This document shows positions 54,301 through 61,890 of a DNA stretch of 64,000 nt, piece by piece. The notes beneath the pieces are model-generated. The model was not told the DNA's origin and ran no database searches. It was given only the letters and a program-made list of their open reading frames with translations. The stretch is taken from contig JAAESX010000192.1 of the NCBI GenBank assembly GCA_024228935.1, positions 40,793 to 104,792 on the forward strand, given 5' to 3'. This stretch comes from Pseudomonadota bacterium. Lineage in GTDB: Bacteria; Myxococcota_A; UBA796; CAJQPC01. Position 1 is the first letter of the stretch; each line of letters begins with the position of its first letter. A program made the position numbers and the translations under genes.

Positions 54301-54635
54301 CTATTCCCAGGACTGGGACAATCGGTCCTCGCTCCCATCCTCTCCCAGCGCCACGAACTCGAAGGCGACGCTGCCGTCCGTCTGGTCACAGGGCGCGCCC
54401 ACGGTGGTCTTGAAGGCCTCGGCCCGCCACAGGCCGTCGACGTCGTTCATGGGCTGGACCCCGAAGTCCTGATCGTCGAGCAGGAACACCACGTCGACCT
54501 CGATCGCGTGATCGACCACAGCCTCGAAGGTCCAGGTCGTGTCGAAGAAGGTGTCGGGGTCGCAGGAGACGGTGGCCTCGACGATCTCGACCGGGCCCGA
54601 GCAGGCGAAGAGCAGGCGAAGAGCAGCAGGAACAT
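54301..54635 (-). pseudogene. Small lipoprotein put out of frame by an 11-bp duplication
   Basis: ATG 54635 opens MFLLLFA then Cys8 and immediately enters a tandem duplication of 11 bp. As written the frame is wrong after it. With one copy removed the sequence becomes MFLLLFACSGPVEIVEATV and continues through WTFEAVVDHAIEVDVVFLLD to the TAG at 54301: a protein of about 107 residues. The body is beta-rich and unassigned. A GGTTACGCC box lies just upstream of the start. The gene could be switched by repeat slippage or be freshly inactivated. Confidence 0.75.
54599..54626. repeat. 11-bp tandem duplication (2.5 copies)
   Basis: GAGCAGGCGAA occurs at 54599-54609 and 54610-54620, followed by GAGCAG. 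It lies just after the lipobox codons of the minus-strand lipoprotein gene and shifts its frame. Confidence 0.97.
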
Positions 54636-54697
54636 GGTCGCGGCGTAACCTCTGGCGGCCTCGTGCATCCCGGGTGTCATTCCGAGGGGTCCTCCTG

Positions 54698-55135
54698 ATG
54701 TTCCTGCTGTTTGCCTGTGCCACGACGACGACTCCCGATGTCGTCGACGACTCCCTCCACCCCTGCAACGTCGACAGCGGCGACCAGGATGTTCGCCTGT
54801 ACGAGAACGACGGCCAGCTGGTCGTGGCCTGGGACAGCGACGAGCTGTGGTCGGTCGCGGTGACCACGCCCTCGGTGAAGATCGGCGGGTTCGGTCGGCT
54901 GGAGAGCGGCGCGGCCCACTGGGCGATCGGCGGGCGGGACTTCAGCGAGCTGCTGGTGTCGCCGGTGTTCTACGGGACGACGCCGGCCGAGGCCGATGAC
55001 TACAGCGCGTACATGGGTGGTGACGCGAGCGAGCTGGATCCGGAGCGCTGCTACGAGGTCCAGGTGAGCGACCTGCACCACGTGTCGTTCGGGTCGGTGC
55101 AGTTCCGGTTGTCGGAGCTGCCGCCCTGGCGGTGA
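54698..55135 (+). CDS. Small lipoprotein of unknown function
   Basis: A 145-residue predicted lipoprotein (MFLLFA then Cys7) with GAGGGG upstream of the ATG. The N-terminal linker is Thr-rich. The rest is beta-rich with conserved-looking Trp residues and two Cys (PERCYEVQVSDLHHVSFGSV). No family recognised. It is divergent from the duplication-bearing lipoprotein gene, and its stop is followed after 9 bases by the 51-bp repeat array. Confidence 0.55.
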   Translation: MFLLFACATTTTPDVVDDSLHPCNVDSGDQDVRLYENDGQLVVAWDSDELWSVAVTTPSVKIGGFGRLESGAAHWAIGGRDFSELLVSPVFYGTTPAEADDYSAYMGGDASELDPERCYEVQVSDLHHVSFGSVQFRLSELPPWR

Positions 55136-55144
55136 GCTGAGTGG

Positions 55145-55297
55145 GCGCGGTTCTCGGAGGCTGACGGTCAGCCTCGGGTATCTGCGTTGCTCTGAGCGCA
55201 GTTCTCGGAGGGTGACGGTCAGCCTCCGACCTTTGCGTCGCCCAGTGCGCAGAACTCGCAGGCTGACGGTCAGCCTCCGACTTGTGCGTCCACCTCA
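55145..55297. repeat. 51-bp direct repeat, three copies, each with a hairpin
   Basis: Three consecutive 51-bp units begin GCGC(A/G)G at 55145, 55196 and 55247. Each contains a palindromic core close to GAGGCTGACGGTCAGCCTC (55157-55175, 55208-55226, 55259-55277), an 8-bp stem with a CGG loop; the third position of the stem base and one internal base vary. The array fills the space between two convergent genes. It has no T-run, so it is not a classical terminator. It could be a REP-like element, a bidirectional RNA-stabilising or terminating structure, or a protein-binding array. Confidence 0.9.
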
Positions 55298-56143
55298 GGC
55301 CCGCAGCGCCCGAATCGCCGGGTCCAGAACCGTCGCCCGGAACCGGTCCAGCTCCACCGGATCGACCGCACCGAACGGCGAGGCCACCTCGAACGACTCG
55401 GCGAACGCCTCCGCCACAGCCGCCTGGGTCGCCATGTCGGTCATCAGCCACGCCACGATCTTCCAGGACAGCGCCGCATGGCGCGCCTCGTCCCCAGCGA
55501 TGCGGGTCAGCACCGCGCGCTCACGTCCCGTGGCCACCCTGGCGGCCTCGTCGGCGAGCCAGGCACCGCAGGTCTCGACCAGGCAGCCCTCGCGGACCGA
55601 GTCGCGGGCCAGCTCGACGCGCGATCGCATCCTGACCTCGGCGATGGGGAACGGCCCCAGCTCGATGCCGGCCAGCCCCGCGCACATCGACGCGTGCTCG
55701 ACCTCGTCGAGGGCCGCCTGCTGGACCTCGCGGATCAGCTGTAGCGGTGCACCCAGGGCCATCAGCTCCAGCGCCAGCCGGTTGAAGCTCGCGACCGCCG
55801 CGTGCTCGGCGCGAGCGGCTCGGGCCCACTTCGTGTCCTCGCCGTCGGCCATCAGACCGCCCTCGTACGGACGCCCGACGGCGCAGTTGGGCGCAGCGTT
55901 CTTGGCGACCACCGGGTAGCAGCAGAACTGGTCGTCCATGCCGCTGTCCCAGCCGATGTCGACCAGCTCGGCCTCGCCCTCGACGCTTCGGACCTTGGTC
56001 TCACACCAGCCCATGTTGTTGAGCGCGTCCTCGTCGACCTCGTCGGCGGGCGGACAGGTGCCGTCCTCGGTGTGAAGACACGCCTCGGTCTCCACGAACG
56101 GGCTGCAGGCGATGGCGGAGAGCAACAGCGGGAGCAGGTTCAT
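55295..56143 (-). CDS. Ferritin-like lipoprotein
   Basis: A 282-residue predicted lipoprotein (MNLLPLLLSAIA then Cys13). A Cys-rich N-terminal region (about 20-80) includes DDQFCCYP. The C-terminal part is a four-helix ferritin-like domain with ligand-like motifs ARAEHAAVASFNRLALELMA, DEVEHASMCAGL, and GDEARHAALSWKIVAWL, which fit a di-iron centre. Possible roles are iron oxidation or a monooxygenase-like reaction in the periplasm. It is coupled (ATGA) to the preceding barrel gene. The last bases overlap the 51-bp repeat array. Confidence 0.78.
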   Translation of the reverse strand: MNLLPLLLSAIACSPFVETEACLHTEDGTCPPADEVDEDALNNMGWCETKVRSVEGEAELVDIGWDSGMDDQFCCYPVVAKNAAPNCAVGRPYEGGLMADGEDTKWARAARAEHAAVASFNRLALELMALGAPLQLIREVQQAALDEVEHASMCAGLAGIELGPFPIAEVRMRSRVELARDSVREGCLVETCGAWLADEAARVATGRERAVLTRIAGDEARHAALSWKIVAWLMTDMATQAAVAEAFAESFEVASPFGAVDPVELDRFRATVLDPAIRALRA

Positions 56144-57000
56144 GCGTCCGGTTCCCCGAAGCGCAGGCCGACGCGCACGCGGCCCGTGTACACATGGCCC
56201 GAGCCGAGCGCTCGCTGCTCGGCCGAGAAGCTGGGCAGCGCCGTGTAGAACTCGCCGGCCAGCTCGATCTTGTCCTTGAGCAGCGCCTGGGCACCGACCG
56301 AGCCGGTCATGCCGACGTACGGCGCCGTGTTGTTCGCCAGGTAGGCGTCGTCGGCGACCACGAAGAACGTCGAGGCGTCCATCACGCCCACCGCCACGTA
56401 CGGCGTCACCTTCTCCAGCTCGTAGCCGGCCATCAGGTCGAGCCCGAGCGTCGCGGCGCTGTAGAAGTCGTCGTAGGGCGGATCGCCCTCGATGAACGGG
56501 GTGGCGATCTCGCCGACCGTCTTCTGCAGCGTGTGGTGGTAGCGCGCGCCCAGCTGGAGCCCGCTCTCCAGCGGGATGCCGACGCCAATCTCCCCCGAGA
56601 GGATGACGTTCCGCGTGCCGGCGACGGTCATCGGCGGCACGTACCCGAGCGTCCCGTAGATGACGGCCGGGCCGACCTCGGGCATGGAGAAGCCCAGTCG
56701 GAACCGGGGCGCTGCAGGGGTCTTGTTGGTGTCCTCGGTCTTCGTGCCACCCAGCACCAGGCGCTGGTCACAGGCGAGCGGCGGGATGCCGAAGACCTCG
56801 ACGCCTATCGAGCCCGTGCCGGGGTCGTGTGGGATGGGCGCATGGATCGCCGAGAAGCTGGTCGAGAGCGCCGGGTAGTTCTGGAGGAAGTTGGCCTGGC
56901 CCTCTTCCTCGAGGCGCATCTCCGGCGCGTCGCCGTTGTCGTCGAGGCAAGCGGGGTCGATGAAGGCATGCGCGTTCGTCGAGAGTGCGAGCAGCAGCAT
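56140..57000 (-). CDS. Outer-membrane barrel-like protein
   Basis: A 286-residue exported protein with a very short uncharged signal peptide (MLLLALSTNAHA). The body is beta-rich with long amphipathic strands and short turns (GIPLESGLQLGARYHHTLQ; EKVTPYVAVGVMDASTFFVV) and a C-terminal strand pattern typical of transporters of the outer membrane. The ATG at 57000 overlaps the stop of the dihaem gene (TGATG), and the stop overlaps the next start (ATGA), so the three form one translationally coupled unit. Confidence 0.65.
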   Translation of the reverse strand: MLLLALSTNAHAFIDPACLDDNGDAPEMRLEEEGQANFLQNYPALSTSFSAIHAPIPHDPGTGSIGVEVFGIPPLACDQRLVLGGTKTEDTNKTPAAPRFRLGFSMPEVGPAVIYGTLGYVPPMTVAGTRNVILSGEIGVGIPLESGLQLGARYHHTLQKTVGEIATPFIEGDPPYDDFYSAATLGLDLMAGYELEKVTPYVAVGVMDASTFFVVADDAYLANNTAPYVGMTGSVGAQALLKDKIELAGEFYTALPSFSAEQRALGSGHVYTGRVRVGLRFGEPDA

Positions 57001-57815
57001 CAGTTGCAGTCCTCCATCGGCGCACCGGCCGCGATCCACGTCTCCCAGGTCTCGACCTTGGCCGCATCCATCTGCGGGATGCCCTCGGCCGGCATCGCCA
57101 TGCCCTCGGCGTCTCCCTGGACGTGGGCGATCTTGCGGTAGGAGAGCGAGGCCTCCGGGTACCAGGGCACCACCAGTATGGCGCCGGGGACGACCTGGCT
57201 GTCCTCGCCGACCAGCGCGGCGTAGGGGTCGGTCTCGAGGTCGACGTACGCGTACCCATCGTCCGCGCCGGCGTCGTGGCAGTCGACGCAGTGCTCCTCG
57301 ATGGTCACGGCCACCTCGCACCAGCTGGCGACGTCCGTGTCGGTGTCGCTGTCGGTGTCGGCGTCCGTGTCGCTGTCGGCGTCCGTGTCGCTGTCGGCGT
57401 CGCCTCCGCCGCAGTCCTCCTTGGGCGCTCCGTCGTCGATCCAGGCACCGACGAGCTCGATCTTGTCCTCGGTGAGGATCCCGGCGGTCGGCATCACCCC
57501 GCCGGTCCCATCGGCGTTGGTGCCCGCCATCTTCGTGTAGAGCAGGCTGTTGTCGCGATCTCCGGCCGTCACCAGGACTGCGTCCCAGCCGCCGGTCACG
57601 TCGACGGTCGCCGCGTGCAGGTCCGTCTCCACGTCGAAGCCGAAGGTCGACGACTCCGCCAGGTGGCAGGGAGCGCAGTCGACGACGAGCAGCTCCTCGA
57701 CGCCGCAGTACCCCTCGCCGAGATCGGTGATCGTCTCGGGCTCGGGCCCGAAGAATGTGTCGTCGCAGGCGGTGAGCGTGAACACGCCCACTGCGGCGAG
57801 GCCGAGTCTTCTCAT
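57000..57815 (-). CDS. Dihaem cytochrome c-like lipoprotein with Asp-rich linker
   Basis: A 271-residue predicted lipoprotein with a conventional signal (MRRLGLAAVGVFTLTA then Cys17). Two similar domains each hold one CxxCH (CAPCH near residue 48, CVDCH near 178) and a later Met-containing segment (GGVMPTAGILTEDK and GMAMPAEGIPQMDA) likely to supply the axial ligand. A linker of DADSDTD repeats (an 18-bp tandem repeat at about 57335-57405) joins them. It probably receives or donates electrons at the outer membrane. First gene of the coupled unit with the barrel and ferritin-like proteins. Confidence 0.8.
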   Translation of the reverse strand: MRRLGLAAVGVFTLTACDDTFFGPEPETITDLGEGYCGVEELLVVDCAPCHLAESSTFGFDVETDLHAATVDVTGGWDAVLVTAGDRDNSLLYTKMAGTNADGTGGVMPTAGILTEDKIELVGAWIDDGAPKEDCGGGDADSDTDADSDTDADTDSDTDTDVASWCEVAVTIEEHCVDCHDAGADDGYAYVDLETDPYAALVGEDSQVVPGAILVVPWYPEASLSYRKIAHVQGDAEGMAMPAEGIPQMDAAKVETWETWIAAGAPMEDCN

Positions 57816-57868
57816 CCAGGAACCTCCATCTCCGGGAACGTAGCGTACGGTCCAATCGGAGGTGTCGC

Positions 57869-58492
57869 GTGAACATCGCAGTGCTCGGAACAGGTCGGGT
57901 CGGACGCACGCTGGGTACGGGTCTTCTCGGGCTCGGCCACACGGTCACGATGGGCTCCCGCAGGGCCGACAACGCCGCCGGAACCGCGTGAGCCACGGAG
58001 CATGGAGCGACCCGTGCCACGTTCGCGGACGCCTCGTCGGGGGCCGAGCTGGTGGTGCTCGCCGGGAGCGGGAAGCACGCGCTCGACATCCTGGCCGAGG
58101 CTGGCGACCTGGACGGCAAGGTCGTCTGGGACGTGACCAACCCGCTCGACTTCAGCCAGGGCTTTCCTCCCTCGCTGACCGTCGCCAACACCGACTCGCT
58201 GGCCGAGCAGCTCCAGCGCGCACATCCGTCCGCTCGCGTCGTGAAGGCCCTGAACATGGTCGCCAACGCCGTGATGGTGGACCCCTCGCGCCTGCCGGGC
58301 GACTCGACCCTGATCCTCTGCGGAGACGACGCGGACGCGAAGGCCCAGATGACCGGGGTCCTCGAGGGCTTCGGGTGGACCGACCTCGGCGGCCTGGACG
58401 GCGCGCGGGGGATGGAGTCGTGGCTCCTCCTCTGGACCCGCCTGTACGGTGCGCTCGGAACGGGCGACTTCAACCTGAAGCTCATACGCTGA
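57869..58492 (+). pseudogene. F420/NADP-type reductase-like (NADPH-dependent) protein with in-frame TGA
   Basis: GTG 57869 follows GGAGG and opens a Rossmann domain, MNIAVLGTGRVGRTLGTGL, of the F420-dependent NADP reductase/oxidoreductase type. At codon 41 (57989-57991) an in-frame TGA stands where relatives usually have Trp or another residue before A-x-E-H-G. The frame then continues intact (GAELVVLAGSGKHALDILAE; ALNMVANAVMVDPSRLPGDS) to the TGA at 58492. Without readthrough only a 40-residue peptide results; a restart near 58052 would lack the nucleotide-binding loop. Confidence 0.75.
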
Positions 58493-58512
58493 GGCCCCGC
58501 CATGGAGCCTCG

Positions 58513-59780
58513 ATGATCCTCGCCCTCATGTTCGCGTGACCGTCACGGGCAACACGGCGACCGGGGCTTCGGCCGAGGGCGCGGGCGTCCATGTCACGGG
58601 CGGCAGCCTGACGGTGATCGGCAGCCTCATCACGGACAACGCCAACACGGTGGACGAGAGCGGCTCGGTGTACAGCTACGGCGCGGGGCTCTACGCGTGG
58701 GGCACTGTCCTCGACCTGACCGACTCGACCATCACGCGGAACCGCATCGACGCGACCGGCACCTCGTACGTCTACATCGGCGGGGCCGGACTCTTCGTCA
58801 CCGACAGCCCCCTCACGATGACCCGGGTCGTCTTCGAAGAGAACGTGGTCGAGACGACCACCCCCTCGTTCACCTACGTGGAGGGCTCGGCCCTCTACAT
58901 GAGCGCCTGGGACGAGCCCATCACGGCGAGCCTGACCGATGTCGAGATCCTCGACAACGACGCCACGGCAACCTCGACCGGGAGCTTCAGCTACGTCTAC
59001 GGGAGCGCTGCCGCCCTCTATGGCGCCTACACCCTGGACATCGACGGGGTCTCGAGCCACGGCAACGCGGGCACCGCGACGGGAGACAGCGCCTCCAACG
59101 TCTACGGCGGCGGCTTCTACGCCTTCGAGGCCGCGCTGACCGGGCACGGCCTCGACATCCGCGACAACACGCTCTTCGGCGACGACTCCGGGTACGGAGC
59201 TGGCTTCTCTGCCGAGTGGGCGCAGGTGGACCTGACCAACGTCGTCGTCGCCGGCAACGAGCTGGACGTCGACGGAGACGCCCACGGCGGTGCCATCCAG
59301 ATGCTCTGGGACGACTACGGCTGGTACGAGCGCGACGAAGACGGGGACGTCCAGCTGACCAACGCGGACATCTCGGGCAACAGCGCGAGCGGCGCGACAG
59401 TCCAGGGTGCCGCGCTGTACCTGGGCGACGCTGCGTTGCTGGCGCTTCGGAACGCCAACATCGCCGGCAACCGGTCCACCCCGGACGCGGACGGCGCGGT
59501 CGGGTTCCTGGGCAACGCTGCCAGCGCCGACCTGGCCTACGTCAACGCCTGGGACCACGACGGCGACGACGACTGGACGAACGACGAGGGCGCCGTGTCC
59601 TTCGACGGCCTGATGTCGTTCGACCCGACCTGCACCGATACGTCGGCCGCGAACGCCACGGACTGGGACCTGCGCCCGGGTGAAGGCTCCTCGGCCATCG
59701 ACGCCGGCGATCCGGAGCTCTTCGACGCGGACGGGTCCACCTCGGATCTGGGCGCCTACGGCGGTCCGCTGGGCGAGTAG
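58513..59780 (+). pseudogene. Beta-helix lipoprotein with its Asp-rich region deleted
   Basis: ATG 58513 encodes a typical anchor, MILALMFA, followed by TGA instead of the lipobox Cys. From GTG 58536, in another frame, a right-handed beta-helix runs to 59780 (TVTGNTATGASAEGAGVHVT; LTNADISGNSASGATVQGAA) and ends with the family C-terminus AIDAGDPELFDADGSTSDLG, as in the gene at 9116. The Asp-rich metal-binding region normally found after the Cys is missing. A deletion joining the anchor to the helix out of frame explains this; GCGTG is a possible joint. The helix could still be made from GTG 58536, but without export. Confidence 0.7.
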
Positions 59781-59784
59781 CCCC

Positions 59785-60114
59785 CTACTTCGGCGGCAGC
59801 GTGCCCACGAAGTCGAGCCCACGCTCGACCCACGCCTCGAGCGCCTCGTCGTCCTCGAGCGCCTCGGCGGCGACCCAGACGAACCCCTTCAGCGACTTGG
59901 CGGTGAAGTCCATCTCGCGCGCTCCCTCGAGCGTCAGCGCCTGGGCCCAGGCCTCCTTGCCGACGCGGACCATCAGCTCGCTCCCGTTCGGGCCGCAGCA
60001 CATGTGGCCCTAGACCATGAAGCAGAGGCCGCCGAACATGCACTTCTCGACGACGTCGGCGCGGCCGGAAAACAGGTCGCGGATTCGCTCCGCGAGAACG
60101 GTGTCGTACGCCAT
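59785..60114 (-). pseudogene. TfoX N-terminal domain protein with in-frame TAG
   Basis: ATG 60114 opens MAYDTVLAERIRDLFSGRAD and the TfoX-N signature KCMFGGLCFMV. A TAG then interrupts at 60010-60012, and the frame continues with GHMCCGPNGSELMVRVG through TAKSLKGFVWVAAEALEDDE to 59785. Apart from the stop, length (109 residues) and motifs are normal. TfoX-like proteins are small and of mostly unknown function outside competence. The start is 17 bases from that of the divergent ATPase; both seem leaderless. Confidence 0.75.
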
Positions 60115-60118
60115 CCTC

Positions 60119-60127
60119 TAGAATCTA
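60119..60127. promoter_or_regulatory. Overlapping divergent -10 elements for two leaderless genes
   Basis: TAGAATCTA contains TAGAAT (plus strand, 60119-60124) 7 bases before ATG 60132, and TAGATT (minus strand, 60122-60127) 7 bases before ATG 60114. Neither gene has a clear ribosome site, so both messages would begin at or next to the start codon. Confidence 0.45.
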
Positions 60128-60131
60128 CGGC

Positions 60132-61307
60132 ATGCCGGCACCCCGCGGAGACAAGAAGGAAGCCTACGCCGTTCGCTTGCTCGAGGAGATCGTCAGCAAG
60201 GCCTTCCGCAAGGCCTCCAGCGACATCCACATCGAGCCGCGCCAGAACGAGCTCGGCCTGCGCTACCGCGTCGACGGCGTCCTGTACGAGGACCAGCCGA
60301 TCCAGGGCGACATCGCCGCAGCGCTGGTCTCGCGCATCAAGGTGCTGGCCGACCTCGACATCGCCGAGCGGCGCATGCCCCAGGACGGCGTGCTGTCCGT
60401 CCGACCGAAGGGTCAGCCCGAGATCTCGCTGCGCGTCAGCACCTTTCCGTCGATCCACGGCGAGAAGGTCGTGATGCGGCTCCAGCTCGGACGGACCAAC
60501 TTCGGCCTGCACGAGCTGGGCATGAACGACGAGGAGATCACGGTCATGCGCCGGCTCACGGCCCAGACCGGCGGCATGGTCGTGGTCGCCGGACCGACCG
60601 GCTCGGGCAAGACCGCGACGCTCTACGCGCTGCTCGGCGAGATCGACGCCGTGAAGCGGAACATCGTGACCCTGGAAGACCCCGTCGAGGTCCAGCTCCC
60701 GAACATCACCCAGGGTCAGGTCCACCCGAAGGCCGGCTTCACGTTCTCGACCGGTCTGCGCGCCATCCTGCGCCAGGATCCCGACGTCATCCTGGTCGGA
60801 GAGATCCGAGACGCCGAGACCGCGAAGATCGCGCTCCAGTCGAGCCTGACCGGCCACCTGGTGCTCTCGACCATCCACACCGACAGCGCCGCCGACTCGA
60901 TCACGCGCCTGATGGACATGGGCAGCGCGGCCCACGTCGTGGCCAGCGGCCTGTCCGCGGTCATCGCCCAGCGGCTGGCCCGTCGGGTCTGCATGTCGTG
61001 TGCGACCGAGCACAAGACGACAGCCGCCGACGACAAGGCCGCCGGCGTCCGGTTCAACCCGGGCTCGGTGCTGCTCCGCGCCCGGGGCTGTCCTCGCTGC
61101 AACGGCACCGGGTACAAGGGCCGGGTGGGCATCTTCGAGGTGGTCGAGGTCGACGACGAGCTGCGCTCGCAGATCAAGGTCAACCCCGAGGTCGTGCACA
61201 TCAAGAACCTGCTCGCCAGCCGCGGCGTGCAGACGCTCCGCTACAAGGGCCTCGCCGCCGCGCTCGCGGGCTGGACCACGCTCGAGGAGGTCCTCCGGAT
61301 CACCTGA
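60132..61307 (+). CDS. GspE/PilB-family ATPase without N-terminal domains
   Basis: A 391-residue secretion/pilus-type ATPase. It starts almost directly with the core (SSDIHIEPRQNELGLRYRVD), then RRMPQDGVLSVR, Walker A GPTGSGKT (154-161), the Asp box around IVTLEDPVEVQL, Walker B RAILRQDPDVILVGEIRDAE and the His box LTGHLVLSTIHT. A zinc site is present as C287-x2-C290 and C320-x2-C323, which marks GspE/PilB rather than PilT. The MshEN/N1 domain of PilB is missing, so it needs another way to dock. The real PilB lies at the start of the window. Confidence 0.9.
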   Translation: MPAPRGDKKEAYAVRLLEEIVSKAFRKASSDIHIEPRQNELGLRYRVDGVLYEDQPIQGDIAAALVSRIKVLADLDIAERRMPQDGVLSVRPKGQPEISLRVSTFPSIHGEKVVMRLQLGRTNFGLHELGMNDEEITVMRRLTAQTGGMVVVAGPTGSGKTATLYALLGEIDAVKRNIVTLEDPVEVQLPNITQGQVHPKAGFTFSTGLRAILRQDPDVILVGEIRDAETAKIALQSSLTGHLVLSTIHTDSAADSITRLMDMGSAAHVVASGLSAVIAQRLARRVCMSCATEHKTTAADDKAAGVRFNPGSVLLRARGCPRCNGTGYKGRVGIFEVVEVDDELRSQIKVNPEVVHIKNLLASRGVQTLRYKGLAAALAGWTTLEEVLRIT

Positions 61308-61317
61308 GCGGCGCCGG

Positions 61318-61890
61318 TCAGTGCCGCATGTGCAGCGGCGTGACGAGCAAGCACATCCACCGGTACACGGTGTCGTCGAACGCCTCGCTGGTCGGCTGGG
61401 GCAGGCTGTCGTCATCCCACGTGCTGAAGTGCTCGATGTACCGCTCGGTGCGCTGCTCGCCGGCCCAGGACGTGAGCCGGCCATCTTGGTGGCCCGAGAT
61501 CATCAGCTCGGCGAGCGTGCCGTCCCGTCTCTGCGACACCGCCCCCTGGACGCGATGGCCCTTCACCACCACCAGCTTTCGGAGGCGTCCGTCGGGCCAG
61601 CCGTGGGCGAACACCCCGGCCTCGTGCTCGGTGCAGGTCTCGGTGGTCGACGTGCCGGCCTTGGAGACCGACGCGGGCCAGGGGCCGTACTCGGGCACCT
61701 CGTCGAGCCGCACGAAGCCTTCGTGGCGGGCGGGCCGCAGCGGAACAGGCGGCAGCTGCTTCTGTTCGGGAGGCCCCGGAACCATCGTGACGGGGCCGAA
61801 GAGCTCCCACCACACCAGCGCCAGGAAAGCGGCGCCGAGCCCGCCGACGACGAGCAGGATCCAGCCCCACCAGGCGAGCGCCGGGATCAC
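61318..61890 (-). CDS. Single-pass membrane protein of unknown function
   Basis: A 190-residue protein from GTG 61890 (overlap GTGA with the POT stop). One Trp-rich transmembrane helix (ALAWWGWILLVVGGLGAAFL, about 4-28) is followed by a soluble domain of about 160 residues in the periplasm or cytoplasm. The domain contains GVFAHGWPDGRLRKLVVVKG and ends in HMRH. I recognise no family. Coupling to the peptide-transporter gene suggests a related role. Confidence 0.6.
   Translation of the reverse strand: MIPALAWWGWILLVVGGLGAAFLALVWWELFGPVTMVPGPPEQKQLPPVPLRPARHEGFVRLDEVPEYGPWPASVSKAGTSTTETCTEHEAGVFAHGWPDGRLRKLVVVKGHRVQGAVSQRRDGTLAELMISGHQDGRLTSWAGEQRTERYIEHFSTWDDDSLPQPTSEAFDDTVYRWMCLLVTPLHMRH

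Noticed and set aside
55145..55297. Possible CRISPR array
   Set aside because: The units are 51-bp near-identical direct repeats without unique spacers, there are only three, and no cas genes are near.
36968..60012. Genome-wide TAG recoding to explain in-frame ambers
   Set aside because: TAG ends several apparently intact genes here (for example at 8475, 11146, 18212 and 36776), so general recoding is unlikely; kept only as a suppression question.
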